DNA of 37,783 nt from contig MABF01000249.1 in NCBI GenBank assembly GCA_002163025.1, positions 1-37,783 of the forward strand, in the 5' to 3' direction. Of this stretch, positions 24,669 to 32,196 are shown piece by piece (within the stretch, counting starts at the first letter, position 1; each line of letters begins with the position of its first letter). The translations under genes were made by a program, and so were the position numbers. A model generated the notes under the pieces. It saw only the letters and a list, made by a program, of their open reading frames with translations, did not search any database and was not told the origin of the DNA. The DNA is from 'Osedax' symbiont bacterium Rs2_46_30_T18. GTDB taxonomy: Bacteria; Pseudomonadota; Gammaproteobacteria; Pseudomonadales; Balneatricaceae.

Positions 24669-25580
24669 TTAAATCCCGCCGAAGCGCTTGTAAAAACTGG
24701 CATCCGCGTCAGGTAAAGCCCCCGCCGCAGTCTCCTGAGTGTCAGAGAGGTATTGTTCAGCTTGCTGGTAGCACAGCTGATATAAATTCTGACACAGTTC
24801 CCGTGCTGTGTTGCCCGCCCAATCAGAGGGCAGTAACGCTTGGGGCAAGTGTGGATCTTTCAACAATATTTTTCGATATTGATGAATCAATAAAGTACGC
24901 AGTAAAAAACAGCTCTGAGCATCGAGTTCATCAACAGCTTGCAGTTGTGGCAATATCGGCGTAAAGGTGCGCAAGAAGTGTTGGTATTCACAAGCCAGCT
25001 GATTCAAATCCCACCAGCCATTGACCAACTTTTTTAAACAGTCAGTCGCCAGAGCATCTTGCAACTCTGACTTCATATGCACTATATCATGGCTAACTTG
25101 CAGCTCTTGCAGAGTAGTCTTTAGCTCCTTGGCATCGCAGTTAGGATGAGCCAACAGACCGGATGAAATACTGGCAAAGCCCTGCCACCCCAACTCTTTC
25201 TTCAACGCTTTGCGAGTTTCTTGATCGAGCGCCGAAGTGATTAAAAAATCCCACTGCCCCTGCCATTGAGGGTGTAATTCACCGTATACCCTTTTAAACG
25301 CGAGCTGAAAGCGCCGTCGGCCTGTTGTGGTAATCTGGTAGTAACTACGCCTGCCCACTTGCTCAGATGATAACCATCCATCTTTGGTTAAGCGAAAAAT
25401 TGATGTGCGCACTAAACGCTGGTTCAACCCTAATGGCTCTAATATATTGATCAAACTTCCGAGCCACACCGATCCCCCCCTGGGCTCTATGGCGTCACCA
25501 TAAATACTCATAATAAGGGACCCACCACGAATCGGTCGCTGCTGCTTAAAGTTCGTTATTAAATCATCGATGCATTTCAA
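24669..25580 (-). CDS. paaX: Phenylacetic acid degradation repressor PaaX
   Basis: A 303-residue PaaX-type repressor that senses phenylacetyl-CoA. Residues about 1-100 are the winged helix (RGGSLIMSIYGDAIEPRGGSVWLGSLINILEPLGLNQRLVRTSIFRLTKDGWL), followed by the PaaX central and C-terminal domains, including CEYQHFLRTFTPILPQL. The start is a TTG at 25580 with AGG eight bases upstream; the nearest in-frame ATG (25511) would cut into the conserved N-terminus. It is the likely regulator of the paaA and paaK/paaZ promoters. Confidence 0.93.
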   Translation of the reverse strand: MKCIDDLITNFKQQRPIRGGSLIMSIYGDAIEPRGGSVWLGSLINILEPLGLNQRLVRTSIFRLTKDGWLSSEQVGRRSYYQITTTGRRRFQLAFKRVYGELHPQWQGQWDFLITSALDQETRKALKKELGWQGFASISSGLLAHPNCDAKELKTTLQELQVSHDIVHMKSELQDALATDCLKKLVNGWWDLNQLACEYQHFLRTFTPILPQLQAVDELDAQSCFLLRTLLIHQYRKILLKDPHLPQALLPSDWAGNTARELCQNLYQLCYQQAEQYLSDTQETAAGALPDADASFYKRFGGI

Positions 25581-25908
25581 ATTAGTTGCCTGACAGATCT
25601 ATTTAAGGGTTAAAATTTCCGGCGCTATTATACATGCTAAATTCTTGCTCGCTTATGAAGATAGATATAAAACAGTGATGAAAACAATCTATAGTGTTAT
25701 CAGAAAATCAATGATACATTAATATAAATATAAATAAAAATAGCGTGTCGCATTTTAACTAAAAAGACATTCGTCCATCTTTCGTTATTCGTAAGCGATT
25801 GTATTGTAATCATATTTATTATATTAATTTTTAATTTGTTCCAATTTGGAAACAATTTTATGCCGAGAAGGTGTGTAATTCTTGAAAAAAAATACGTTAT
25901 CGTTGATG

Positions 25909-25966
25909 TTGACTTTAGTAACGTATGATACTAATATTTTAGCACTTTAGTAACAATGGTTACCAA
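25909..25966 (+). promoter_or_regulatory. TRAP operon promoter with two operators; copy of the VOC-operon promoter
   Basis: TTGACT (25909-25914), a 17-bp spacer and TAATAT (25932-25937) form a good sigma-70 promoter. Inside the spacer is the inverted repeat TTAGTA-N8-TACTAA (25915-25934), and just downstream of the -10 is TTAGTAAC-N4-GTTACCAA (25947-25966). The same arrangement with almost the same bases is at 35321-35378. The likely regulator is the MarR protein encoded at 34796-35251, by position. Confidence 0.7.
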
Positions 25967-25986
25967 TATTGAAATTTGAGAAGCGC

Positions 25987-26170
25987 TTTGAATTAACATC
26001 ACACAGATGCACTCGTTTCACTATTGATGCAAAGAAGTAAAAAATCTGTCCGATGCTAACAAAAATATTTCAACATGGAGCTATGGGTAGCTATCTGAAA
26101 AAACTGGCTACCAGCGACTAAAGAGCCCGACTCTTACTTGCACATTTATAGACAGTGTAAATTGATGGCA
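25987..26170 (+). pseudogene. Decayed remnant of the VOC dioxygenase-like gene
   Basis: Directly after the promoter copy, the sequence is alignable to the first roughly 55 codons of the VOC gene at 35400. The most evident blocks are AATTAACATCA near the start, a stretch around 26072-26101 against AATATGGAGCT of the gene, and CTAAAGAGCCCGACTCTTAC at 26118, which differs from the gene at only two of 20 positions. The start codon is destroyed, single-base indels shift the frame, and in-frame stops occur, so it is non-coding. It now forms part of the leader of the TRAP operon. Confidence 0.75.
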
Positions 26171-26243
26171 CTCAGTCAATTTCATTTAATCGCAAACACA
26201 ACAAAAATATAATAATGATAGATCTGATTAGGAGCACAACAAA

Positions 26244-27266
26244 ATGATAAAAAGAAACTTCCTAAAAATGGCAGGCGTTGTAGCGCTTGGTATGACTTTT
26301 TCGCAGTTAAGTGTAGCTGAGACCACATTGAGAGTCGGCTCTTGGCTACCCCCAACTCACGCGCAAAACGCTACTGTCTGGCCAACCTGGGCCAACTGGG
26401 TTGAAAAAGCCACCGAGGGCAGAGTAAAAATCAAGATGGAATACGGTCTTGGCCACCCCAAAACCATGTTCGACTTGGTAGAAGATGGTGCCGTAGATGC
26501 TAGTTTCAGTTATCACGGCTATGTACCAGGAAGGTTTAAACTGACTCAGGCGATTGAGATCCCCCTATTGGGTGTTAATGCCGAAGCCGCCTCCGTTGCT
26601 CACTGGCGCGTTTTCAATAAATATTTTGCCAAGGCGAATGAACACGAAGGCATAGAGTTATTGACACTCTTTACCCACGGCCCCGGGCAAATTCATTTGG
26701 CTGAGCCGATCAGTAGCTTATCTGAACTGAAATCCAGAAAAATTCGCCTCGGCGGTGGTATCCAGGGAGAACTCGGTAAGCGCTTAGGCGTGACTGCCGT
26801 AGGTGCACCTGCTACCAAAGTTTACGAGATGATGCAGCAGGGAGTTATTGATGGCATCTTTATTCCAATGGGAGAGCAGAAGACTCTGCGACTAAAAGAA
26901 GTTGCCAAGAACGTTGTTGCCCTGCCAGGTGGCATGTACTTAGGCAGTTTCTCAATGTTTATATCTCCTGACTTCATGGCTACCATCAGTGAAAAAGATC
27001 GCGCCGCCATTCGTGCTGTATCAGGTGAAAAACTGGCTGCGATGGCGGGTGCCGCTTGGGATGCCGCTGACAAAGCCGGTTTAAAAGCCGCTCAGGATGC
27101 CGGAGTCAATGTCACCTTGGTCAAAGCTGATGACAAAATGGCGCAGGAGTTTCGCGACTTAACCAAAGGCATGGATGATGCCTGGTTCAAACTTGTTGCT
27201 GATCGTGGTGTCGATGCCAAAGCAGCCCTTGAAGAAATTCGCACAATAGCGAGAAGCTATCAATAG
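26244..27266 (+). CDS. dctP: TRAP transporter substrate-binding protein, DctP family
   Basis: A 340-residue periplasmic binding protein with a signal peptide (to about SVAET) and the DctP fold. Recognisable segments are TTLRVGSWLPPTHAQNATVWPTWANWVEKATEGRVKIKM and the ligand-side region LKSRKIRLGGGIQGELGKRLG ... MMQQGVIDGIFIP. It delivers a carboxylate ligand to the DctQM permease. Ligand identity is not visible, but the neighbouring genes and the shared promoter favour an aromatic acid such as 3-hydroxyphenylacetate or phenylacetate. GGAG lies upstream of the ATG. Confidence 0.9.
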   Translation: MIKRNFLKMAGVVALGMTFSQLSVAETTLRVGSWLPPTHAQNATVWPTWANWVEKATEGRVKIKMEYGLGHPKTMFDLVEDGAVDASFSYHGYVPGRFKLTQAIEIPLLGVNAEAASVAHWRVFNKYFAKANEHEGIELLTLFTHGPGQIHLAEPISSLSELKSRKIRLGGGIQGELGKRLGVTAVGAPATKVYEMMQQGVIDGIFIPMGEQKTLRLKEVAKNVVALPGGMYLGSFSMFISPDFMATISEKDRAAIRAVSGEKLAAMAGAAWDAADKAGLKAAQDAGVNVTLVKADDKMAQEFRDLTKGMDDAWFKLVADRGVDAKAALEEIRTIARSYQ

Positions 27267-27421
27267 AATTTCATCTTCAGCTATACATGAGCGCTAAGGT
27301 TTCACTTAGCGCTCATCGCTTTTGACAACAAGTTAAGGCCGGTATTTCTGTAACTTTAAGACAAGTATATTGCCGGGAATTTCTCAAACTAAAAAACTGC
27401 AGTACACCAAGGAGTTCATCT

Positions 27422-27937
27422 GTGTCATTCAAGTTATGGCTGAACCAGAACTACCCTGAGCAAGGTCCGATAAAATCTATCGCCTTTTGCTTAGAGGCAA
27501 TTGCCGCACTTACTTTATTTTCTCTGATGTTACTCACTTGCGCGGATGTCGCCGGTCGATACTTTTTTAACAACTCGGTCGATGGCACCACTGAACTAAC
27601 GGAAATAGCCATTGCAGTCATGATTTTTGCTGTACTACCGGTAATCACCTGGCGCGGAGGGCATGTAGTTGTCGATATTTTAGATGACTTTCTGAATGCC
27701 AAAATCATTAAAGTATTGAGTTTGCTGGCTGCTTTGATAATTTCCAGCACATTATATTTCCTCGGTGTGCGCATTTTTCAGCTGGCTGCGCGCTCCTTGC
27801 GTCGAGAGGAAGTCACCGAATATTTAGAACTGCCCGTTGGCTATATAGTGCAATACATTGCCACAATGAGCTGGATTACTGCCGCCATGATGATTAGCTA
27901 CGGTGTCTACCTCATTGTTAAAGATGAAAAACAATAA
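27422..27937 (+). CDS. dctQ: TRAP transporter small permease, DctQ family
   Basis: A 171-residue protein with four predicted membrane helices (for example AALTLFSLMLLTCADVAGRYFF and VLSLLAALIISSTLYFLGVRIF). The pattern DVAGRYFFNNSVDGTTELTEIAIAVMIF is characteristic of DctQ. The start is a GTG at 27422 with AAGGAG about eight bases upstream. It couples to DctM. Confidence 0.9.
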   Translation: MSFKLWLNQNYPEQGPIKSIAFCLEAIAALTLFSLMLLTCADVAGRYFFNNSVDGTTELTEIAIAVMIFAVLPVITWRGGHVVVDILDDFLNAKIIKVLSLLAALIISSTLYFLGVRIFQLAARSLRREEVTEYLELPVGYIVQYIATMSWITAAMMISYGVYLIVKDEKQ

Positions 27938-27976
27938 TAAAACATTCAATCCCTTCTGGAATTAAGGCTACATTTT

Positions 27977-29305
27977 ATGACCATTGCTTTAACTGGCTTC
28001 GCTATATTACTGATATTGATATTGGTAGTACGTATACCCATTGCCTTCGCGATGGGTATCGTTGGTTTTTTTGGCTTCGCTACAGTGCAGGGCCTCAACT
28101 TTGAAAATTTCTTAGATTTTAATTGGAAGCCATCACTGAGTATGGCGGCCAAGAGAGTCATAGATACCGCTCAGGAATATAGTTTATCGGTGATACCTCT
28201 ATTTGTACTGATGGGCAATTTAGTCACCAAATCCGGATTATCTCATGAATTATACCGCGCCTCATATGCTTTTTTAGGTCATAAAAAAGGCGGTTTATCG
28301 ATGGCGACCGTAGTGGCATGTGGAGGATTCTCTGCGATCTGTGGTTCCAGTTTAGCGACTTCAGCGACTATGGCTAAAGTGGCAATGCCGCCGATGCGCA
28401 AATACGGTTACGCGGACTCCCTGGCAACGGCATCCATAGCCGCCGGTGGAACCTTAGGGATTTTAATACCGCCAAGTGTCATCTTAGTGATCTACGGTTT
28501 GCTAACCGAAACCAGTATCAGAGAGCTGTTTGCCGCAGGCTTTATCCCGGGAATGCTCGGCATATTACTCTATCTGGTGGCAGTGCGTTACGTTGTCTGG
28601 CGCAGACCGAGTGACGGACCTAGCGGTGAAAAATTCACCTGGCCCGAGCGCTTAGAAGCCCTTCGAGGTATTTGGGGAGTACTAATTCTCTTCAGTGTGG
28701 TCATGGGTGGCATCTATCTGGGTGTTTTTACTCCCACTGAAGCTGCTGGAATAGGTGCAGGAGGCGCGTTCGTGATTGCCCTGAGCCGCAAATCACTGAC
28801 ACTTGGCAGCCTGTTTAATGTATTGACCGACACCGCCCGCACCAGTGCTATGCTCTTTTCAATCCTGATAGGCGCGCTGATCTTTTCCAATTTTATCAAC
28901 CGCGCCGGCCTACCCACTGAATTACTCGAGTTTGTCACTAGTCTGGATGTGGCCCCGCTAACCGTCATATTTGTCATTTTAGGCATATACATAGTGTTGG
29001 GCATGGTCTTTGAAAGCCTTTCTATGTTACTGCTGACAGTACCTATCTTCTTCCCGCTGGTACAGAGCTTGGGCTTTGATATGGTGTGGTTTGGCATAGT
29101 CGTAGTCGTCGTCACTGAGATCAGTTTAATTACCCCACCTGTAGGTATGAATGTATTTGTGCTCAGTGCGGTTTTAAAAGATGTATCTGCCAAAACTATT
29201 TTTAAGGGTGTTACGCCTTTTTGGTGCGCTGATATCTTCAGGCTGATTCTAGTGACACTGTTTGTACAGATTTCATTATTTCTACCGCAATTGCTCTACT
29301 CCTGA
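27977..29305 (+). CDS. dctM: TRAP transporter large permease, DctM family
   Basis: A 442-residue polytopic membrane protein of the DctM/ion-transporter superfamily, with about 12 hydrophobic segments. FAVIPLF-type and FSAICGSSLATSATMAKVAMPPMRKYGY, and GGTLGILIPPSVILVIYG, are the conserved family elements; the second half repeats the topology (ITPPVGMNVFVL). It drives sodium-coupled uptake with DctP and DctQ. It lies 39 bp after dctQ and ends the operon. A large inverted repeat follows. Confidence 0.92.
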   Translation: MTIALTGFAILLILILVVRIPIAFAMGIVGFFGFATVQGLNFENFLDFNWKPSLSMAAKRVIDTAQEYSLSVIPLFVLMGNLVTKSGLSHELYRASYAFLGHKKGGLSMATVVACGGFSAICGSSLATSATMAKVAMPPMRKYGYADSLATASIAAGGTLGILIPPSVILVIYGLLTETSIRELFAAGFIPGMLGILLYLVAVRYVVWRRPSDGPSGEKFTWPERLEALRGIWGVLILFSVVMGGIYLGVFTPTEAAGIGAGGAFVIALSRKSLTLGSLFNVLTDTARTSAMLFSILIGALIFSNFINRAGLPTELLEFVTSLDVAPLTVIFVILGIYIVLGMVFESLSMLLLTVPIFFPLVQSLGFDMVWFGIVVVVVTEISLITPPVGMNVFVLSAVLKDVSAKTIFKGVTPFWCADIFRLILVTLFVQISLFLPQLLYS

Positions 29306-29319
29306 TTCGCACAAAAATG

Positions 29320-29567
29320 CACTGTTATGACGACTGAGGAACATGCGATCAAGTCCGGTACGCCTCTGGATGCCCCTACGGGCGGGTTCTAAAGCGATCA
29401 TCTGCTTTGCCTACACGGACGTAGGTAAGGAGCGATAGCAGGACGCGGTAGCTTTGTTAGTCAACTTGGAAAGGGCTCGCCATTCCACTGCGTTGACTGC
29501 CGCACATCTGATCGTTTTAGAGCCCGCAGAGAAGATATCGGACTTAATCGCATGTTCCCTAACAGTG
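29320..29567. repeat. About 250-bp imperfect inverted repeat after the TRAP operon
   Basis: CACTGTTA (29320-29327) pairs with TAACAGTG (29560-29567). Inside it GGAACATGCGAT-AAGTCCG (29338-29357 on the left) pairs with the complementary right arm ending at 29558, with one mismatch. Further in, GCGGGTTCTAAAGCGATCA pairs imperfectly with TGATCGTTTTAGAGCCCGC. The centre contains smaller hairpins (CCTAC/GTAGG and AGTCAAC/GTTGACT). No open frame or transposase is present. It could be a non-autonomous element or a large structured RNA end. Confidence 0.7.
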
Positions 29568-29570
29568 CTT

Positions 29571-29640
29571 TATTTCTTTTTTGGAAATAATCTTGTTCAC
29601 TTTATCTGCTTAATTTGCGGGTAAATACTGGTTATCGTGG
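29571..29640 (+). promoter_or_regulatory. MBL gene upstream block shared with mhaA
   Basis: CTTTATTTCT followed by GAAATAATCTTGTTCA and, further down, GGTTAT is conserved in the same order and spacing upstream of mhaA (32085-32155). The palindrome here is partial: ATTTC-N7-GAAAT at 29572-29588. A LysR-type or other regulator common to both genes is likely. Confidence 0.5.
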
Positions 29641-29727
29641 ACACAGATATTCAGGCTTTTGTCAGTAGCGCCCTCTGCTATATCAACTCAAGCATTTAGT
29701 TACTCATATTTTATTCAAGGAATTATC

Positions 29728-30690
29728 ATGTCCAAGAAAGCATTTGCCTCCTCAGCCGACCTAGGGGTAAAAAAAGAGACCCTAGAAGTTCTAGCTGACG
29801 GTGTCTACGCCCTTACTGCCGAAGGTGACCCTAATATAGGTGCTATTGAAGCTGAAGATTTCATAATCGCCTTCGAGGCCAGAGCAACGCCAAAAGCCGC
29901 CAGAGACTGGCTGGAGCAATTGCGTGTTCACACCGATAAACCGATTAAATACCTGGTGCTCTCCCACTACCACGCCGTGCGGGTTTTGGGGGCTTCAGCT
30001 TTTGGCGCAGAAACCATAATTGCCCATGAGAATACTAAGTTTTTAATCGAAGAGCGCGGCATGCAAGACTGGGCCAGTGAATTTGGGCGCATGCCCAGAC
30101 TGTTTCGCGACCCCGAGGGGATTCCCGGTTTAACCCACCCCGATATTGTCTTTAACGATAAATTGGAGATACCTCTGGGCGGAGACCGCGGCAGCTTAAT
30201 TTTAGAATACTGCGGCCGTGGCCATACTGCTGGAGATATATGTGCCTGGCTGCCTAAGCATAAAATCTTGTTTGCCGGAGATTTAGTCGAGTCGGCCGCA
30301 GCGCTCTACACTGGGGATGCCTTTCACTTTGATTGGTCAAGTAGCACCTTAGATAAAGTCAAATCTTATCAGGCTGAAGTACTGATAGGCGGCAGAGGCG
30401 GTGTAGTCAGAGGCCGAGCAGATGTAGATGCGGCCATCGACCAGACCCGCGGATTCCTCACTGCCATGATCGAGAAAACCTCTGAAGTGCATAGCAGAGG
30501 AGGAAGCGTCAAAGAAGCTTTTGAAGCGACCCGTGATCACTTGGCCCCTAAATTCGGCATGTGGCCAATCTTTGAGCACTGCCTGCCGTTTGACGTGCAG
30601 CGACTTTGGGACGAACTGGACGGTGTAGATTGGCCGCGTATCTGGACTGATGAGCGCGACCAGGAAGTCTGGGATAAGCTGCAGGATTAA
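29728..30690 (+). CDS. MBL-fold hydrolase-like protein with altered metal motif
   Basis: A 320-residue metallo-beta-lactamase-fold protein, started at the ATG at 29728 with AAGGA seven bases upstream (an earlier ATG at 29659 lacks a site). The first metal motif, normally HxHxDH, reads SHYHAVR, so the aspartate and third histidine are missing, although the later histidine and aspartate are kept (GRGHTAGDICAWL and FAGDLVES). The C-terminal part (WPIFEHCLPFDVQRLWDEL) matches MBL proteins found with aromatic monooxygenase genes. The catalytic reaction is unknown. It sits between the TRAP and mhaAB operons and shares an upstream block with mhaA. Confidence 0.75.
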   Translation: MSKKAFASSADLGVKKETLEVLADGVYALTAEGDPNIGAIEAEDFIIAFEARATPKAARDWLEQLRVHTDKPIKYLVLSHYHAVRVLGASAFGAETIIAHENTKFLIEERGMQDWASEFGRMPRLFRDPEGIPGLTHPDIVFNDKLEIPLGGDRGSLILEYCGRGHTAGDICAWLPKHKILFAGDLVESAAALYTGDAFHFDWSSSTLDKVKSYQAEVLIGGRGGVVRGRADVDAAIDQTRGFLTAMIEKTSEVHSRGGSVKEAFEATRDHLAPKFGMWPIFEHCLPFDVQRLWDELDGVDWPRIWTDERDQEVWDKLQD

Positions 30691-30754
30691 CAGCGTCGAG
30701 CTGCTTAAACTTAAACAGGCTTATTCACCCGCAGCTTAGTTTTCCTTGCCCCAG

Positions 30755-30825
30755 CCATTGACCCTCGACTGGCCACGTATTTGCAGCGAAACGCGACCAG
30801 GACGTCTGGGATAAGCTACAAGAAT
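30755..30825 (+). pseudogene. Duplicated 3' end of the MBL gene
   Basis: GACTGGCCACGTATTTGC ... CGCGACCAGGACGTCTGG repeats the last roughly 55 bases of the MBL gene, coding in-frame RDQDVWDKLQE against RDQEVWDKLQD of the gene. A 2-base deletion before it breaks the frame. Together with the copied CAGGCTTATTC that follows each copy, it is a tandem duplication of about 135 bp across the gene end, not a second gene. Confidence 0.7.
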
Positions 30826-30835
30826 AAGCACACTT

Positions 30836-30859
30836 AGCCTGCCTCAACGACGGCAGGCT
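30836..30859 (+). terminator. Terminator-like hairpin after the MBL gene
   Basis: AGCCTGCC (30836-30843) / GGCAGGCT (30852-30859) give an 8-bp stem with an 8-base loop, followed by TATTCT. It is located after the duplicated gene end and is a plausible terminator of the MBL transcript. Confidence 0.55.
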
Positions 30860-31104
30860 TATTCTAGCCAATCCCTTAACTTTGCCAGTCAATACATGTC
30901 TGGCGGGAATAATATACAGACACGACAGCTACCCGGCGAAGATCCCTGCACCACCAAAAAACTTCCGGCCTATTAGCTTTCTTCGTAACAGCCCTTGTGC
31001 CGGTCAATGCTGTTTAAAGTTATATTCCGATTGCCCCGCTACAACATTCATTTTACAATTTCTAACGCTTTTAAATCACTGAGTTAGCAGCTGGAGTTAA
31101 TAAC
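30860..31104. other. Upstream region of the LysR gene
   Basis: No gene is supported. The stretch contains TGTCTG-N14-CAGACA near 30896-30925, a weak possible operator, and GGAG just before the LysR ATG at 31105. Confidence 0.35.
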
Positions 31105-32028
31105 ATGGACACACTTTCGGCAATGAGAGTTTACGTCTGCGTGGTAAAGCTTAAGAGCTTTTCCCTGGCGGCGATTGAACTTGATATTTCCAGCTCATCT
31201 GTGAGTAAGCAAGTATCGCAGTTGGAAAAGCATGTCGGGGCAAAGTTACTGCAGCGAACTACCCGTCGGCTGTTTGTCACCGAACTTGGGGAGGTTTACC
31301 ATCAAAAGTGCCTATCAATTTTGGTGCAGGTAGATGAGACTGAAAACTTGCTATCCACCATGCAGAGCAGTACCAGTGGTACGTTAAAGATCACTTGTAA
31401 TATGACTTTTGGCCAATTGCAACTGGCACGCGCGATCCCGGAATTTATGGCAAAGTATCCCGATGTCAGTGTCGATGTCACACTCGATGACCGCCCTCCC
31501 GATCTGATGCGCGACGCTTTTGATTTGGCAATCCGCATATCCGACCCGCAATTGCCAGATTCAAGTTTGATCGCCCGCGAAATTGCTACCGTATCTATGT
31601 TCGTCTGCGCCACTAAAGCGTACTTGGCGAATCAGGGTACTCCGCAACAAGTGACAGATTTAACCGATCATAACTGCCTGATCTTTGTGCACGCCGCCAA
31701 CGCAGACAGTTGGACATTAAAGCAGCAGAGCGAAAGCGTCACCGTTAAAGTCTGCGGTGATCTGGTAGCCAACAATAGCCTGCTTATCCGCGCCAGCACC
31801 TTGGCGCACCGTGGCATTGCCAACTTGGCAGACTTTGTTATCTCAGACTATGCCAGAGACGGCGAATTAGTGCGGATATTTCCCAACCACCAGCCGGAAA
31901 AACTATCGGTATTTGCCGTCTATCCCGATCGCCAATTCACCCCGCCAAAAGTCAGTTTATTTATCGACTTTTTCCGCCAGTGGTTAGCCGATCACCAACA
32001 GAGCGATCCTTGGAAAGATCAGTCGTAA
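31105..32028 (+). CDS. LysR-family transcriptional regulator
   Basis: A 307-residue LysR regulator. The N-terminal helix-turn-helix is MRVYVCVVKLKSFSLAAIELDISSSSVSKQVSQLEKHVGAKLLQRTTRR (broken here by residues of the usual pattern), followed by the periplasmic-binding-like effector domain (LKITCNMTFGQLQLARAIPEFMAKYPDVSVDVTLDDRPPDLM). The ATG has GGAG upstream. It is directly before mhaA and close to the MBL gene, so it is a candidate for the protein binding the palindromic block shared by their upstream regions. Confidence 0.92.
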   Translation: MDTLSAMRVYVCVVKLKSFSLAAIELDISSSSVSKQVSQLEKHVGAKLLQRTTRRLFVTELGEVYHQKCLSILVQVDETENLLSTMQSSTSGTLKITCNMTFGQLQLARAIPEFMAKYPDVSVDVTLDDRPPDLMRDAFDLAIRISDPQLPDSSLIAREIATVSMFVCATKAYLANQGTPQQVTDLTDHNCLIFVHAANADSWTLKQQSESVTVKVCGDLVANNSLLIRASTLAHRGIANLADFVISDYARDGELVRIFPNHQPEKLSVFAVYPDRQFTPPKVSLFIDFFRQWLADHQQSDPWKDQS

Positions 32029-32083
32029 GTCGTAAGCTAAAATCACTAACTACTCGCTACTTCCAACTTCCAACTTCCAACTG
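32022..32083. repeat. Heptanucleotide repeats after the LysR gene
   Basis: Two GTCGTAA copies overlap the LysR stop codon (32022-32036). After a spacer, ACTTCCA is repeated three times and part of a fourth (32059-32083). ACTTCCA is the complement of the heptad at 17491. Confidence 0.7.
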
Positions 32084-32084
32084 T

Positions 32085-32155
32085 CTTTATTTCTAATTTA
32101 GAAATAATCTTATTCAACTGCCGCTAATTATCAAGCTAGTTTAATAGGTTATGGT
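32085..32155 (+). promoter_or_regulatory. mhaA upstream block with perfect 17-bp palindrome
   Basis: ATTTCTAA-T-TTAGAAAT (32089-32105) is a perfect 8-1-8 palindrome, followed by AATCTTATTCA. The same block with a partial palindrome lies upstream of the MBL gene at 29571-29640. The dyad and length fit a LysR-type binding site in which the adjacent LysR would act. Confidence 0.6.
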
Positions 32156-32196
32156 GTCTGTGAAGAACACACTAACCACTAACTTGAGCGCAGTGT

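Noticed and set aside
29320-29567. Integron attC site
   Set aside because: The size and imperfect pairing suggested attC, but the conserved GTTRRRY / RYYYAAC core pair is not present and no integrase or cassette genes are near.
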